Positions 48,556 to 59,304 of a stretch of 64,000 nt of DNA are shown piece after piece. The stretch is from Hydrogenophaga sp. NFH-34 (GTDB lineage: Bacteria; Pseudomonadota; Gammaproteobacteria; Burkholderiales; Burkholderiaceae_C). Made by a program: the position numbers and the translations under genes. The stretch's first letter is position 1. Each line of letters starts with the position of its first letter. The DNA lies in NCBI RefSeq assembly GCF_021401345.1, contig NZ_JACBGE010000015.1, forward strand, positions 1-64,000, in the 5' to 3' direction. The notes beneath the pieces were generated by a model. That model was not told where the DNA came from. It searched no databases and was given only the letters and a program-made list of their open reading frames with translations.

Positions 48556-49662
48556 ATGCGGATCCTGGGAATCGAATCCTCCTGCGACGAAACCGGTGTG
48601 GCCCTGGTCGATGCCAGCGGCAGCGGCGTGCCGCGCCTGCTCGGCCACGCCTTGCACAGCCAGATCGAGATGCACCAGGCCTACGGCGGCGTGGTGCCCG
48701 AGCTCGCCAGCCGCGACCACATCCGGCGCGTGCTGCCGCTGACCGACGCCGTGCTCGAACAGGCCGGCCTGCCGCTGTCGGCGGTGGACGCGGTGGCCCA
48801 CACCCGGGGGCCCGGGCTGGCGGGCGCGCTGCTGGTCGGTTCGGGCGTGGCCTGCGCGCTCGGCATGGCGCTGGGCAAACCGGTGATCGGCGTGCACCAC
48901 CTGGAAGGCCATCTGCTGTCGCCATTCCTCAGCGCCGATCCGCCCGCATTTCCCTTCGTGGCGCTGCTGGTCTCGGGGGGGCACACGCAACTGATGCGCG
49001 TCGACGGCGTCGGGCGCTATGAACTGCTCGGCGAGACCATCGACGACGCCGCCGGCGAAGCCTTCGACAAATCGGCCAAGCTGCTGGGCCTGGGTTACCC
49101 GGGCGGGCCGGCGCTGTCGCGGCTGGCGCAGTCCGGCGACGGCAAGGCCTACGCTTTTCCACGGCCGCTGCTGCACAGCGGCGATCTGGACTTTTCTTTT
49201 GCCGGCCTCAAGACGGCCGTGCTCACCCAGGTCAAGCGCCTGGCGCACGCGGCACCCGAAGGCCCTGCCACCGCCTACCTGGCCGACCCACTGAGTGCGC
49301 AGCAGAAGGCCGACGTGGCGGCCAGCGTGCAGGCTGCCATCGTCGACGTGCTGGTGAAAAAGTCGCTGGCGGCGTTGCGGGCCACCGGTCTGCGGCGGCT
49401 CGTGGTGGCCGGCGGGGTGGGGGCCAATGCGCTGCTGCGCCAGGAACTGAACGCGGCCTGCCAGCGGCGCGGCGTGCGGGTCCACTACCCCGAACTGCAC
49501 CTGTGCACCGACAACGGCGCCATGATCGCGCTGGCGGCCGGCTTGCGCGCGCAGGCCGGCTTGCTGCCGCCGGTGGTGGACGCGGCGTCCAGCTACCGTT
49601 TCGACGTGCGCCCGCGCTGGCCTTTGGCCGAACTGGCGGCGGTGTCGGCCGTCGGGGCCTGA
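48556..49662 (+). CDS. tsaD: tRNA N6-adenosine threonylcarbamoyltransferase
   Basis: 368 residues. The ASKHA-fold motifs are all present: [30 protein letters not shown] (metal-binding histidines), [27 protein letters not shown] and [13 protein letters not shown]. TsaD transfers the threonylcarbamoyl group to A37 of ANN-decoding tRNAs together with TsaB and TsaE (not here). ATG 48556 matches the family start. It is somewhat longer than E. coli TsaD (337), with extra residues in mid-protein. Confidence 0.96.
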   Translation: MRILGIESSCDETGVALVDASGSGVPRLLGHALHSQIEMHQAYGGVVPELASRDHIRRVLPLTDAVLEQAGLPLSAVDAVAHTRGPGLAGALLVGSGVACALGMALGKPVIGVHHLEGHLLSPFLSADPPAFPFVALLVSGGHTQLMRVDGVGRYELLGETIDDAAGEAFDKSAKLLGLGYPGGPALSRLAQSGDGKAYAFPRPLLHSGDLDFSFAGLKTAVLTQVKRLAHAAPEGPATAYLADPLSAQQKADVAASVQAAIVDVLVKKSLAALRATGLRRLVVAGGVGANALLRQELNAACQRRGVRVHYPELHLCTDNGAMIALAAGLRAQAGLLPPVVDAASSYRFDVRPRWPLAELAAVSAVGA

Positions 49663-49805
49663 CAGCGCCTGGGCACAAGTCGGCCCTGTAATTATGAATT
49701 ACACTGCGCCTCCCTGAAGCCAGGGCCTGGCGTCCGCCAGGCCTGCAAACAAGGTGCCGGGGCGCGTGTTCGCACAGGCCCCGATCCGTTGGAGAGACCG
49801 TTTTC

Positions 49806-51095
49806 ATGCAACGTCTTGCTTTTTTCCGCCGCCGTTTCCTGGCGGCCCTGTTCGCCGGCGCCCTGACCGGGGTGGCTGCCCAGGCCCAGCCCGCTGCGTC
49901 TGCGGACGCGGCACCGATCCGCATTGCCATGATCGAAGGCCTGTCCGGCCCCATGGCCAATACCGGGGAGGCGGTGTACCGCAATCTGGTCTGGGCGACC
50001 GAGCGCGTCAACGCCCGGGGCGGCGTGAAGCTGCCGGGTGGCAGCCGGCCGCTGGAGATCGTGCGCTTTGACAGCAAAGGGCAGACCGAAGAAGCGCTGT
50101 CCGGCCTGCGTGCGGCCATCGACCGGGGCATCGGCGTGGTGGTGCAGGGCAATTCGTCCGCCGCCGCCGCCGGTCTGATCGACGCCATCGCCAAGCACAA
50201 CGAGCGCGATCCGTCGCGGCGCGTGGTGTTCCTCAACTACTCGGCGGTCGATCCGCTGCTGACCAACGAGCGCTGCAGCTACTGGCACTTCCGCTTCGAC
50301 GCGCATGCCGACATGCGCCTGTCGGCGCTGATGAGCGTGCTGCGCGAAGACAAGGCGCTCAAGAGCATCTACCTGATCGGGCAGGACTATTCGTTTGGCC
50401 AGGCGGTGCTGCGCGAAGGGCGCCGGCAACTGGCCGCGCAGCGCCCCGACGTGAAGATCGTCGGTGACGAGCTGCACCCCATGGCCCGCGTGAAGGACTT
50501 TGCGCCTTATGCGGCCAAGATCAAGGCCAGCGGCGCCCAGGCGGTGCTCACGGGCAACTGGGGCAACGACCTGACGCTGCTGGTCAAGGCGGCGCGCGAG
50601 GCCGGCTTCGATGGCACCTTCTACACCTTCTACGGCAACGCGCTGGGCGCCCCGGCGGCCATGGGCGACGCCGGCATCGGCAAGGTGGTGGCGGTGGCCG
50701 ACTGGTTCCCGAACGTGCCGACCAAAGCATCCGAGACCTTCTACCAGGCGTTTCGCCAGCGCTTCCCGAATCCGGCCGACGACTACGTGCACATGCGCAT
50801 GCAACTCATGATCGAAGCCCTGGCCCAGGCCATCGAGCGCGCGGGTTCGGTCGAAGCGGGCGCGATCGCCGCCCAACTGGAAAAGGCCGAGGTCACGCTG
50901 GCGGGCCAGACGGCACGCATGCGGGCCGCCGACCACCAGGTGCAGCAGACGCTGGCGGTCGCCGTGATGGACCGCCAGGGCGCGCCGGGCGTCCGGTTCG
51001 ATGTCGAAGGGTCCGGTTACGGCTTCCGCATCATCCGGCAACTGACCCCGGAACAGGCCGAAATGCCGCACCAGTGCGCGATGCAGCGGCCCTGA
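49806..51095 (+). CDS. LivK-type periplasmic substrate-binding protein
   Basis: 429 residues with a signal peptide (FFRRRFLAALFAGALTGVAAQAQ) and the branched-chain amino-acid receptor fold: IRIAMIEGLSGPMANTGEAVYRN, IYLIGQDYSFGQAVLREGRRQ, AVLTGNWGNDLTLLVKAAREAG. GGAGAGACC lies before ATG 49806. It is an orphan with no transporter partners around it; the ligand is unknown. It is not closely similar to the receptor at 8041-9174. An aminotransferase gene follows 142 bases downstream, but no operon is certain. Confidence 0.88.
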   Translation: MQRLAFFRRRFLAALFAGALTGVAAQAQPAASADAAPIRIAMIEGLSGPMANTGEAVYRNLVWATERVNARGGVKLPGGSRPLEIVRFDSKGQTEEALSGLRAAIDRGIGVVVQGNSSAAAAGLIDAIAKHNERDPSRRVVFLNYSAVDPLLTNERCSYWHFRFDAHADMRLSALMSVLREDKALKSIYLIGQDYSFGQAVLREGRRQLAAQRPDVKIVGDELHPMARVKDFAPYAAKIKASGAQAVLTGNWGNDLTLLVKAAREAGFDGTFYTFYGNALGAPAAMGDAGIGKVVAVADWFPNVPTKASETFYQAFRQRFPNPADDYVHMRMQLMIEALAQAIERAGSVEAGAIAAQLEKAEVTLAGQTARMRAADHQVQQTLAVAVMDRQGAPGVRFDVEGSGYGFRIIRQLTPEQAEMPHQCAMQRP

Positions 51096-51237
51096 GTCCG
51101 GGTGCTCCGGGGGGGGCGCAGGCTGCATGCCCGGTGTCTTGGCCAGGCCTGCAGACGCGCACCGCCCGGGAAGGGGCGGCCCGCTTGAACACGGCGTGCC
51201 AGCACTGGCATGATCGCGGCTTTGTGCGGGAGTTTTC

Positions 51238-52437
51238 ATGCGTGAGGTCGTGCAAAGCCTGGAAGAGTCGCGGATCCGCGAAGTGGCCAACGAAGGCCTG
51301 GGCCGCGAGGGCGTGCTCAAGTTCTGGTTCGGCGAAAGTGACGAGGTCACGCCCGAGATCATCCGGGAGGCGGCCATCGCGTCCCTGCAGGCCGGCGAAA
51401 CCTTCTACGCCCACAACCTGGGTCTGCCGGAGCTTCGCCACGCCATCGCCGGCTACACACACCACCTCCACCCGGGGCAGCACACCGATGCGTGGTTCGA
51501 CCGCATCGCGGTCACGTCCGGGGGCGTCAACGGCCTGATGTTGGCGGTGCAGGCGGTGGTGGACGCGGGCGACGAGGTCGTCATCGTCACACCGGTCTGG
51601 CCCAACCTGGTGGCGCAGCCGCGCATTCTCGGTGCCCGGGTGCGCACGGTGCCGCTGGTGGTGGACGACCGCGGCGCATGGTGCCTGGACATGCCGGCCC
51701 TGCTGGCCGCCATCACCCCGGCGACGCGGCTGCTGATCGTCAACGCACCCAACAACCCCACGGGCTGGACGCTCTCGGCCGACGAGCAGGCCACCATCCT
51801 GGCGCACTGCCGCGGCACCGGCACCTGGGTGCTGGCCGATGAGGTGTACGAGCGCCTGTACTACGCCGGCGACACCGCCAATGGCGCCGCGCCCAGCTTC
51901 CTGGATGTGGCCCGGCCGGACGACCGCCTGATCGTGGCGCACAGCTTTTCCAAGAGTTTTCTCATGACCGGCTGGCGCCTGGGCTGGCTGGTGCTGCCGC
52001 CGACGATGACGCCGGTCATGGGCAAATTGATCGAGTTCAACACCTCCTGCGCGCCGGTGTTTGTGCAACGGGGTGCCACGGTGGCGCTGCAACACACCGA
52101 GGACATCACCCCGGCGCTGGTGCGCCACCTGCAGCGCTGCCGCGACACCTTGATTCCCTTGCTGGCGGCGTTGCCTGGGGTGACGCTGGCCGATCCGCCA
52201 GGCGGTATGTACGCCTTTTTCCGCGTGGAGGGCCAGGGCGACTGCCTGGAACTGGCCAAGCGCCTGGTGCGCGAAGCCGGACTCGGCTTGGCGCCCGGCA
52301 GTGCGTTCGGCGCCGAGGCGACGGGGTGGCTGCGCTGGTGTTTTGCCAGCCGTGATCTGGGGCGGCTGACCGAAGGGGTGGAACGCCTGCGCCGCTGGCT
52401 GGCCGTCCAGCCCGGTACCCACGGCACTGGGCTATAA
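51238..52437 (+). CDS. PLP-dependent aminotransferase, class I/II
   Basis: 399 residues, fold type I. The catalytic lysine is in [15 protein letters not shown]; other motifs are NAPNNPTGW (phosphate/PLP ring contacts), [12 protein letters not shown] and the C-terminal substrate arginine region (WLRWCFASR). It is like the aspartate/aromatic aminotransferase Iγ group, but donor and acceptor cannot be read. GGGAG precedes ATG 51238. It precedes rpsO with a 112-base gap. Confidence 0.9.
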   Translation: MREVVQSLEESRIREVANEGLGREGVLKFWFGESDEVTPEIIREAAIASLQAGETFYAHNLGLPELRHAIAGYTHHLHPGQHTDAWFDRIAVTSGGVNGLMLAVQAVVDAGDEVVIVTPVWPNLVAQPRILGARVRTVPLVVDDRGAWCLDMPALLAAITPATRLLIVNAPNNPTGWTLSADEQATILAHCRGTGTWVLADEVYERLYYAGDTANGAAPSFLDVARPDDRLIVAHSFSKSFLMTGWRLGWLVLPPTMTPVMGKLIEFNTSCAPVFVQRGATVALQHTEDITPALVRHLQRCRDTLIPLLAALPGVTLADPPGGMYAFFRVEGQGDCLELAKRLVREAGLGLAPGSAFGAEATGWLRWCFASRDLGRLTEGVERLRRWLAVQPGTHGTGL

Positions 52438-52549
52438 TTACCGGTTGCCGCCGATTCGGATGGCAAGTTCACGCCCATTGCGGCCGTGTGCGGGGTTGTC
52501 CGGCACGTGCGCGCTGCGATGGGTCGCCTGTCCCTGTAAAGGAATCACC

Positions 52550-52816
52550 ATGATCGACAAACAAGTCAAGGCCGACGTCATTGCGGCCAACGCCCGTGCA
52601 GCCGCCGATACCGGCAGCCCGGAAGTGCAAGTGGCCATCCTGACCGCTCGCATCAACGAACTCACCCCCCACTTCAAGCAGCACGCCAAGGATCACCATG
52701 GTCGCCGCGGCCTGCTGCGCATGGTCAGCCGCCGTCGCAAGCTGCTGGACTACCTCAAGACCAAGGACGCTGACCGCTACGTGGCCCTGATCAAGAAGCT
52801 GGGCCTGCGCAAGTAA
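52550..52816 (+). CDS. rpsO: 30S ribosomal protein S15
   Basis: 88 residues, typical S15 ([26 protein letters not shown] split, [40 protein letters not shown]). It binds 16S rRNA helices 20-22 and often represses its own translation. ATG 52550 follows AAAGGAATC. The rpsO-pnp pairing is conserved in most proteobacteria, and a terminator separates the two genes here. Confidence 0.97.
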   Translation: MIDKQVKADVIAANARAAADTGSPEVQVAILTARINELTPHFKQHAKDHHGRRGLLRMVSRRRKLLDYLKTKDADRYVALIKKLGLRK

Positions 52817-52837
52817 TCGCACGGGTCCGGATGCTCG

Positions 52838-52874
52838 AAACGCCTGGGTTGGTTCGCTGGCTCAGGCGTTTTGC
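52838..52874 (+). terminator. Terminator after rpsO
   Basis: AAACGCCTG (52838-52846) pairs with CAGGCGTTT (52863-52871) across a 16-base loop and is followed by T-rich bases. A second hairpin, GAAGCCGGCTTC (52933-52944), lies in the pnp leader and could be an RNase III site as in E. coli. Confidence 0.8.
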
Positions 52875-53045
52875 GCTTCATTCCTTCGGAGATTCCGCAC
52901 GACGAGCGAAGCTGTGTCATTCCAAGGGGGCTGAAGCCGGCTTCGGCCGCTGTTTTTCAGTCCCTCTGGAATGGCATCGTGTTCCGAACGTGGTGTTTCC
53001 GGGCTCCGGGTGCTGCCTCAGGCACCCAATCAACAGGAGATATCC

Positions 53046-55223
53046 ATGACGATGTTCAACAAAGTCACCAAGACCTTCCAGTGGGGCCAGCACACGGTCC
53101 GCATGGAAACCGGCGAAATCGCCCGTCAGTCCAGCGGCGCCGTGCTGCTCGACATGGATGGCACCGTGGTGCTGGCCACCGTGGTGGCGCGCAAGGAAGC
53201 CAAGGCCGGCCAGGACTTCTTCCCGCTGACCGTTGACTACCTCGAAAAGTCGTACGCTGCCGGCAAGATCCCGGGCAGCTTCTTCAAGCGCGAAGGCCGC
53301 CCCAGCGAGTTCGAGACGCTGACCAGCCGCCTGATCGACCGCCCGATCCGCCCGCTGTTCCCGGAAGGCTTCTTCAACGAAGTCCAGGTCGTCATCCACA
53401 CGGTGTCGTTGAATCCCGAAGTGGACGCTGACATCGCGGCCATGATCGCCACCTCGGCGGCCCTGTCGGTGTCCGGCATCCCCTTCAACGGCCCGATCGG
53501 CGCCGCCCGCGTGGGCTACGTCAACGGCCAGTACGTGCTCAATCCGGGTCAGACCGAGCGCCAGAACAGCCAGATGGATCTGGTGGTGGCGGGCACGCAG
53601 GCTGCGGTGCTGATGGTCGAATCTGAAGCCCAGCAACTGTCGGAAGAGATCATGCTGGGCGCTGTGGTGTTCGGCCACGAGCAGGGCAACATCGCCATCG
53701 CCGCCATCAATGAACTGGTGCGCGATGCGGGCAAGCCCGAATGGAGCTGGCAGCCGCCGGCCAAGGACGAGCCGCTGATCGCCAAGGTGGAAGCCCTGGG
53801 CAAGGCCAAGCTCGAAGCCGCCTATCAGATCCGCAACAAGCAGGCCCGCACGCAAGCCTGCCGCGAAGCCTATGCCGCGGTCATGGATGGCCTGAAGGCC
53901 GAAGGCGTCGAATTCGACGGCGTGGCCGTCGAAGGCCTTCTGTTCAACATCGAAGCCGCGATCGTCCGTGGCCAGATCCTGGCCGGTGAGCCGCGCATCG
54001 ACGGTCGCGATACCCGCACCGTGCGTCCCATCGAAATTCGCAACAGTGTGCTGCCGCGCACCCACGGCTCGGCCCTGTTCACCCGCGGTGAAACCCAGGC
54101 CCTGGTGGTTGCCACGCTCGGTACCGACCGCGACGCCCAGCGCATCGACGCGCTGGCCGGCGAGTTCGAAGACCGCTTCATGCTGCACTACAACATGCCG
54201 CCGTTCGCCACTGGCGAAACCGGTCGCGTGGGCAGCCCCAAGCGCCGCGAAATCGGCCACGGCCGTCTGGCCAAGCGCGCCCTGGTGGCCGCGCTGCCGA
54301 GCAAGGAAGACTTCCCCTACACCATCCGTGTGGTCTCGGAAATCACCGAATCCAATGGCTCCTCGTCGATGGCTTCTGTTTGCGGTGGCTGCCTGGCCCT
54401 GATGGATGCCGGCGTGCCCATGAAGGCACACGTGGCTGGTATCGCCATGGGTCTGATCAAGGAAGGCAACCGCTTTGCGGTGCTGACCGACATCCTGGGC
54501 GATGAGGACCACCTGGGCGACATGGACTTCAAGGTGGCTGGTACCACCAATGGCGTGACCGCTCTGCAGATGGACATCAAGATCCAGGGTATCACCAAGG
54601 AAATCATGCAGGTCGCCCTGGCCCAGGCCAAGGAGGCGCGCATGCACATCCTGGGCAAGATGCAGGAAGCCATGGGCGAAGCCAAGACCGAGGTGAGCAA
54701 CTTCGCTCCCAAGCTCTACACCATGAAGATCAATCCGGAGAAGATCCGTGACGTGATCGGCAAGGGTGGCGCCGTGATCCGCGCGCTGACCGAAGAGACC
54801 GGCACCCAGATCAACATCGACGAAGACGGCACCATCACCATCGCCTCCACCGATGGTGCCAAGGCCGACGAAGCCAAGCGCCGCATCGAGCAGATCACGG
54901 CCGAAGTCGAAATCGGCAAGGTCTACGAAGGCCCGATCACCAAGATCCTGGACTTCGGCGCCCTGGTGAACCTGTTGCCCGGCAAGGACGGTCTGCTGCA
55001 CATCAGCCAGATCGCCCACGAGCGCGTCGAGAAGGTCACGGACTACCTCAAGGAAGGTCAGATCGTGAAGGTCAAGGTGCTCGAGACCGACGAAAAGGGA
55101 CGCGTCAAGCTGTCCATGAAGGCCTTGCTGGATCGTCCGGAGCGTGCCGAACGCCCGGAGCGTGCTGAACGCGCACCGGCGGACATGGAGGCTGCCCAGC
55201 AGCAACAGCAACAGCAGCAATAA
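53046..55223 (+). CDS. pnp: Polyribonucleotide nucleotidyltransferase
   Basis: 725 residues. Two RNase PH cores (residues about 10-230 and 310-540, including [30 protein letters not shown] in two blocks), then KH ([20 protein letters not shown]) and S1 ([24 protein letters not shown]) domains. PNPase degrades RNA from the 3' end with phosphate and joins the degradosome. The end is an E/R/P-rich linker followed by eight glutamines coded by mixed CAG/CAA, which is unusual. ATG 53046 is the family start, preceded by AGGAG. Confidence 0.97.
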   Translation: MTMFNKVTKTFQWGQHTVRMETGEIARQSSGAVLLDMDGTVVLATVVARKEAKAGQDFFPLTVDYLEKSYAAGKIPGSFFKREGRPSEFETLTSRLIDRPIRPLFPEGFFNEVQVVIHTVSLNPEVDADIAAMIATSAALSVSGIPFNGPIGAARVGYVNGQYVLNPGQTERQNSQMDLVVAGTQAAVLMVESEAQQLSEEIMLGAVVFGHEQGNIAIAAINELVRDAGKPEWSWQPPAKDEPLIAKVEALGKAKLEAAYQIRNKQARTQACREAYAAVMDGLKAEGVEFDGVAVEGLLFNIEAAIVRGQILAGEPRIDGRDTRTVRPIEIRNSVLPRTHGSALFTRGETQALVVATLGTDRDAQRIDALAGEFEDRFMLHYNMPPFATGETGRVGSPKRREIGHGRLAKRALVAALPSKEDFPYTIRVVSEITESNGSSSMASVCGGCLALMDAGVPMKAHVAGIAMGLIKEGNRFAVLTDILGDEDHLGDMDFKVAGTTNGVTALQMDIKIQGITKEIMQVALAQAKEARMHILGKMQEAMGEAKTEVSNFAPKLYTMKINPEKIRDVIGKGGAVIRALTEETGTQINIDEDGTITIASTDGAKADEAKRRIEQITAEVEIGKVYEGPITKILDFGALVNLLPGKDGLLHISQIAHERVEKVTDYLKEGQIVKVKVLETDEKGRVKLSMKALLDRPERAERPERAERAPADMEAAQQQQQQQQ

Positions 55224-55242
55224 GCGGCAGGCCGTGACCACG

Positions 55243-56232
55243 ATGCAAGCGGTCGAAATCAGCGCTTTCGGCGCGCCCGAGGTCTTGCGCCTGGTGCAGC
55301 GCCCACTTCCGGAGGCCGGTAGCGGAGAGGTGCTGATCCGCGTGCACGCCTCCGGGGTGAACCGGCCCGATGTCCTGCAGCGCAAGGGGGCTTATCCGCC
55401 ACCGCCCGGCGCTCCGGATCTGCCGGGACTGGAGGTGGCTGGCGTCATCGTATCGGGGGATGCGGCTGCGCTGTCGGCTGCGGGCCTGAGTGTCGGAGAT
55501 CGCGTCTGCGCGCTCGTCGCTGGCGGTGGGTATGCCGAATACTGCGTCGCGCCCGTGGCGCAGTGTCTGCCTGTCCCGGCGGGTCTGGATGATGTGCAGG
55601 CGGCCTCCTTGCCCGAGACCTTCTTCACGGTCTGGAGCAACGTGTTCGATCGCGGCCGTCTGCAGCCCGGTGAAACCCTGCTGGTGCAGGGGGGTACCAG
55701 TGGCATTGGCGTGACGGCGATCCAGCTGGCCAAGGCTGCCGGGGCGCACGTGATCGCCACCGCCGGGAGTGCCCAGAAATGCGCGGCCTGCCTGGCCCTG
55801 GGTGCTGACCATGCCATCAACTACCGCGAGCAGGACTTTGTGGCGGTGGCGCGGGAACTGACCGGTGGCCGTGGCGTCGACGTGGTGCTCGACATGGTGG
55901 CAGGCGACTATGTGGCGCGCGAGGTGGAGTGCCTGGCCGAAGACGGCCGGCTGGTCATCATTGCGGTGCAGGGCGGGGTGCAGTCCGGCTTCAATGCGGG
56001 TCTGGTGCTTCGTCGCCGGCTGGTGATCACCGGTTCGACCCTGCGCCCGCGGCCAGTGGCCTTCAAGGCGGCGATTGCCACCTCGTTGCGCGAGCAAGTC
56101 TGGCCCTGGCTCGAACAAGGGCTGGTGCGGCCTGTGGTTCACGCCACTTTTGAAGCGGCGCACGCTGCCGAAGCGCACGCCCTCATGGAGACCAACCAGC
56201 ACATCGGCAAGATCGTGCTGACTTGGTCCTGA
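55243..56232 (+). CDS. NAD(P)H quinone oxidoreductase (zinc-free MDR family)
   Basis: 329 residues of the PIG3/QorA medium-chain group: MQAVEISAFGAPEVL start, VHASGVNRPDVLQRKGAYP, LLVQGGTSGIGVTAIQLAKAAGAHVIAT (nucleotide-binding) and a VDVVLDMVAGDY segment. No zinc cysteines or histidines are seen, so it is a quinone reductase type rather than an alcohol dehydrogenase. It lies 19 bases after pnp and 18 bases before tpiA, so probably shares their transcript. A GTG at 55234 is an alternative start. Confidence 0.88.
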   Translation: MQAVEISAFGAPEVLRLVQRPLPEAGSGEVLIRVHASGVNRPDVLQRKGAYPPPPGAPDLPGLEVAGVIVSGDAAALSAAGLSVGDRVCALVAGGGYAEYCVAPVAQCLPVPAGLDDVQAASLPETFFTVWSNVFDRGRLQPGETLLVQGGTSGIGVTAIQLAKAAGAHVIATAGSAQKCAACLALGADHAINYREQDFVAVARELTGGRGVDVVLDMVAGDYVAREVECLAEDGRLVIIAVQGGVQSGFNAGLVLRRRLVITGSTLRPRPVAFKAAIATSLREQVWPWLEQGLVRPVVHATFEAAHAAEAHALMETNQHIGKIVLTWS

Positions 56233-56250
56233 ATCCCGCGGAGATTTCGG

Positions 56251-56994
56251 ATGAGCAGAAAACTGATCGCAGGCAACTGGAAGATGAATGGTGGCCTCGC
56301 CGCCAACGAAAGCCTGGTCAAGGCCATGCTGGCCGGTTTGGCCGCGCCCGCCTGTGACGTGGCCTTGTGCGCGCCGGCGCCGTATCTGGCGCAGTTGCAG
56401 GGGCTGCTGCAAGGCAGTCCGATCGCCTGGGGAGCGCAAGACGTGTCTGCCCACGAGCAGGGTGCTTTCACCGGTGAGGTGAGCGCGGCCATGCTCAAGG
56501 ACTTTGCCTGCCGCTATGCCCTGGTCGGTCATTCCGAGCGGCGGCAGTACCACGGTGAAACCGATGAGACGGTGGCGACCAAGGCGCAGCGCGCGCTGGC
56601 CGCCGGCATCACCCCGATCGTGTGTGTCGGCGAGACGCTGGCGCAACGCGAAGCCGGTGAGACCGAGCTGGTGGTCAAGCGCCAACTGGCGGCGGTGATT
56701 CACGCAGTGGGCCACTGCATCACCGAAATCGTGGTGGCCTATGAGCCGGTCTGGGCCATCGGGACGGGCAAGACCGCCACGCCCGAGCAGGCACAGCAGG
56801 TGCACGCCGTGCTGCGGGCGCAACTGGCGGCGGCGACGACCAACCCGAAGCGGGTGCCGATTGTCTATGGGGGCAGCATGAACGCCGCCAATGCGGCCAG
56901 TCTGCTGGCTCAGCCCGACATCGACGGAGGCTTGATCGGCGGTGCGTCGCTCAAGGCTGCCGATTTTCTGACCATTGTGGCGGCGGCTGGCTGA
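56251..56994 (+). CDS. tpiA: Triosephosphate isomerase
   Basis: 247 residues, standard TIM barrel. The N-terminal [11 protein letters not shown] holds the active-site Asn/Lys, ALVGHSERR the His (electrophile), [21 protein letters not shown] the catalytic Glu and loop 6, and [13 protein letters not shown] the phosphate site. It interconverts dihydroxyacetone phosphate and glyceraldehyde 3-phosphate. It is followed by secG 31 bases later. Confidence 0.97.
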   Translation: MSRKLIAGNWKMNGGLAANESLVKAMLAGLAAPACDVALCAPAPYLAQLQGLLQGSPIAWGAQDVSAHEQGAFTGEVSAAMLKDFACRYALVGHSERRQYHGETDETVATKAQRALAAGITPIVCVGETLAQREAGETELVVKRQLAAVIHAVGHCITEIVVAYEPVWAIGTGKTATPEQAQQVHAVLRAQLAAATTNPKRVPIVYGGSMNAANAASLLAQPDIDGGLIGGASLKAADFLTIVAAAG

Positions 56995-57025
56995 GCCGGC
57001 TGCGCCTGTCTATCCTGGAGCAAGC

Positions 57026-57418
57026 ATGAACATTCTGTTGACCATCCTGCAGGCGGTGCAGATCCTGACCGCCATCGGCATGATTGGCCTGATCCTGATG
57101 CAGCACGGCAAGGGGGCCGATGCTGGTGCGGCCTTTGGTGGTGGTGGCTCGGGCTCGGCGAGCCTGTTCGGCGCCAGTGGCGGGGCGAACTTCCTTTCGC
57201 GTACCACGGCCGTGCTGGCGACGGTGTTTCTGGCCAGTACGCTCGCACTGGCCTACTTCGGCAACTTGCGCACGACGGCGGCACCGTCAGGCAGCGTGCT
57301 GGAAGGCGTGATGGCCCCTGCGCCAGCCACGTCGCAACCGGCGGCCCAGCCGGGAACCACGGAGGTGCCCGCAGGTGACGCGGCGCCGGCCGGTGCCGCG
57401 CAGATTCCTGGGCAATAA
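57026..57418 (+). CDS. secG: Preprotein translocase subunit SecG
   Basis: 130 residues with two membrane helices (ILLTILQAVQILTAIGMIGLIL and TTAVLATVFLASTLALAYF) joined by the conserved LMQHGKGADAGAAFGGGGSGS loop. The C-terminal 45 residues are Ala/Pro-rich and periplasmic, longer than in E. coli. It stimulates SecYEG translocation. GGAG precedes ATG 57026. The tpiA-secG-tRNA-Leu order is conserved in many proteobacteria. Confidence 0.96.
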   Translation: MNILLTILQAVQILTAIGMIGLILMQHGKGADAGAAFGGGGSGSASLFGASGGANFLSRTTAVLATVFLASTLALAYFGNLRTTAAPSGSVLEGVMAPAPATSQPAAQPGTTEVPAGDAAPAGAAQIPGQ

Positions 57419-57555
57419 CAGGGCGAGATGCACCGCGGGCGGGCATGTCCTGTCTGCGGTTTTTTGCATCGCACCATCCCAACGCATTTGTTCGGAAATT
57501 CAGAAGCACGCCTCGAAAACCGAGGGTGTTTCAGGGTAAACTCTAAGGATTGCCA

Positions 57556-57587
57556 GCCGGGTACCCCACGACCTTTTTGGACCCGGC
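57556..57587. repeat. Inverted repeat just upstream of tRNA-Leu
   Basis: GCCGGGT (57556-57562) pairs with ACCCGGC (57581-57587) around an 18-base spacer ending in five T and two G. It lies 11 bases before the tRNA and could be a precursor hairpin. A smaller CCTCG/CGAGG repeat at 57511-57525 may end the secG message. Confidence 0.4.
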
Positions 57588-57597
57588 AAGCAGACCA

Positions 57598-57682
57598 GCC
57601 GACGTGGTGAAATTGGTAGACACGCTATCTTGAGGGGGTAGTGGCGAAAGCTGTGCGAGTTCGAGTCTCGCCGTCGGCACCA
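57598..57682 (+). tRNA. tRNA-Leu (anticodon GAG)
   Basis: 85 bases. The acceptor arm GCCGACG (57598-57604) pairs with CGTCGGC (57672-57678), followed by discriminator A and encoded CCA. The D-loop has AATTGGTAGA, the anticodon arm CTATC-TTGAGGG-GGTAG places GAG at 57632-57634, there is a long variable arm as in class II tRNAs, and the T-loop is TTCGAGT. It reads CUC and CUU codons. Confidence 0.97.
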
Positions 57683-57731
57683 GATCTTTGGCATCCATGG
57701 CAGCCCATGCCATGCACGCGGAAAAACCAAG

Positions 57732-58091
57732 ATGAGCCTCCAGCAATACCTTCCTGTGCTTTTGTTCATTCTGGTTGGTATCGCTGTCGGTATTCTTCCC
57801 CAGGTTCTCGGCTACATCCTCGGTCCCAACCGGCCTGACGCCGCCAAAAACTCTCCGTATGAATGCGGCTTCGAGGCTTTCGAAGACGCGCGCATGAAGT
57901 TTGATGTCCGCTACTACCTCGTGGCCATCCTCTTCATTCTCTTCGACCTCGAAATCGCCTTCCTCATTCCCTGGGCCGTGGCTTTCACCGACATCGGTGT
58001 CACCGGGTTCTGGGCGGGTGTGGTGTTCCTGGCGATCCTGGTGGTCGGCTTCGCATACGAATGGAAAAAGGGCGCGCTCGACTGGGAGTGA
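57732..58091 (+). CDS. nuoA: NADH-quinone oxidoreductase subunit A
   Basis: 119 residues, three membrane helices: [24 protein letters not shown], the middle [25 protein letters not shown] (with the conserved acidic residue) and a final [15 protein letters not shown]. The loop [19 protein letters not shown] is highly conserved. It is the first gene of the complex I operon, 50 bases after tRNA-Leu. Confidence 0.97.
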   Translation: MSLQQYLPVLLFILVGIAVGILPQVLGYILGPNRPDAAKNSPYECGFEAFEDARMKFDVRYYLVAILFILFDLEIAFLIPWAVAFTDIGVTGFWAGVVFLAILVVGFAYEWKKGALDWE

Positions 58092-58151
58092 TCCCTTGTC
58101 GGGCCCTGTCAATGCGTGCGGACATGCTGTTCGCGTGCGATGGAGCTGTGC

Positions 58152-58631
58152 ATGATTGAAGGTGTGTTCAAGGAAGGGTTCGTCACCACCAGCTACGACG
58201 CTGTGGTGAACTGGGCCAAGACCGGATCGCTCTGGCCCATGACCTTTGGTCTGGCTTGCTGTGCGGTCGAAATGATGCACGCGGCCGCGGCGCGTTACGA
58301 CATCGGCCGTTTCGGTGCCGAGGTGTTTCGCGCCAGTCCGCGCCAGTCAGATCTGATGATCGTGGCAGGGACGCTGTGCAACAAGATGGCACCGGCTTTG
58401 CGCAAGGTGTATGACCAAATGGCCGAGCCGCGCTGGGTGTTATCCATGGGCTCCTGCGCCAATGGCGGGGGCTATTACCACTACAGCTATTCGGTGGTGC
58501 GCGGGTGTGATCGCATCGTGCCCGTGGATGTGTATGTGCCGGGTTGTCCGCCCACTGCCGAGGCGCTGCTGTACGGGATCATCCAGCTGCAGCAAAAGAT
58601 TCGCCGCACCAACACGATTGCACGGGCCTGA
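58152..58631 (+). CDS. nuoB: NADH-quinone oxidoreductase subunit B
   Basis: 159 residues. It carries the N2 [4Fe-4S] cluster, with cysteines in the adjacent pair [10 protein letters not shown], in [11 protein letters not shown] and in [25 protein letters not shown] is the family signature. ATG 58152 ([10 protein letters not shown]) matches beta-proteobacterial NuoB; an upstream ATG at 58140 is in frame. Confidence 0.97.
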   Translation: MIEGVFKEGFVTTSYDAVVNWAKTGSLWPMTFGLACCAVEMMHAAAARYDIGRFGAEVFRASPRQSDLMIVAGTLCNKMAPALRKVYDQMAEPRWVLSMGSCANGGGYYHYSYSVVRGCDRIVPVDVYVPGCPPTAEALLYGIIQLQQKIRRTNTIARA

Positions 58632-58655
58632 CCCGGCGTTGCGAAAGACGCTCCC

Positions 58656-59276
58656 ATGAGTGATACAGATTCCTCCGTTGCCATCCATCCCGAGGCTTTG
58701 CGCGCCAGCTTGGCGACTTTGCTCGGTGGGCGTGTGCTGACTGTCGATCTCGTGCGCGATGAGGTGACGGTCACCGTCTCGGCGGCGAACTACCTGGAGG
58801 TCATGCAGGTTTTGCGCGATGCGCCTCAGGCCAGTTTCGAGCAGCTGATCGACCTGTGTGGTGTCGACTACGCGAGCTACGGCGACGGTCGCTGGGAAGG
58901 CTCCCGTTTTGCCGTGGTTTCGCACCTGCTTTCGGTGAGTCTCAATCAGCGCGTGCGGGTGCGTGTCTTCTGTGCCGACGACGACTTTCCCGTGGTGGCC
59001 TCGGTGGCGGGGCTGTGGAACTCGGCCAACTGGTACGAGCGCGAGGCCTTCGATCTGTATGGCATCGTGTTCGAAGGGCACGACGATCTGCGCCGGATCC
59101 TCACCGACTACGGTTTCATCGGCCATCCGTTCCGCAAGGATTTCCCGCTGTCGGGGCATGTGGAAATGCGCTACGACGCCGAGCGTCAACGCGTGGTGTA
59201 CGAACCGGTGAGCATCGAGCCGCGCGAAATCACCCCGCGCGTGATCCGCGAGGACAACTACGGGGGCCTGCACTGA
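58656..59276 (+). CDS. nuoC: NADH-quinone oxidoreductase subunit C
   Basis: 206 residues of the 30-kDa subunit. The conserved region is [44 protein letters not shown] (across residues 130-170), ending in [19 protein letters not shown]. It is a separate gene here, not fused to nuoD as in E. coli. It helps form the Q-module with NuoB, D and I. Confidence 0.96.
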   Translation: MSDTDSSVAIHPEALRASLATLLGGRVLTVDLVRDEVTVTVSAANYLEVMQVLRDAPQASFEQLIDLCGVDYASYGDGRWEGSRFAVVSHLLSVSLNQRVRVRVFCADDDFPVVASVAGLWNSANWYEREAFDLYGIVFEGHDDLRRILTDYGFIGHPFRKDFPLSGHVEMRYDAERQRVVYEPVSIEPREITPRVIREDNYGGLH

Positions 59277-59304
59277 GGGCGGCAGCCCGTCTGGCGGAAA
59301 TCAC

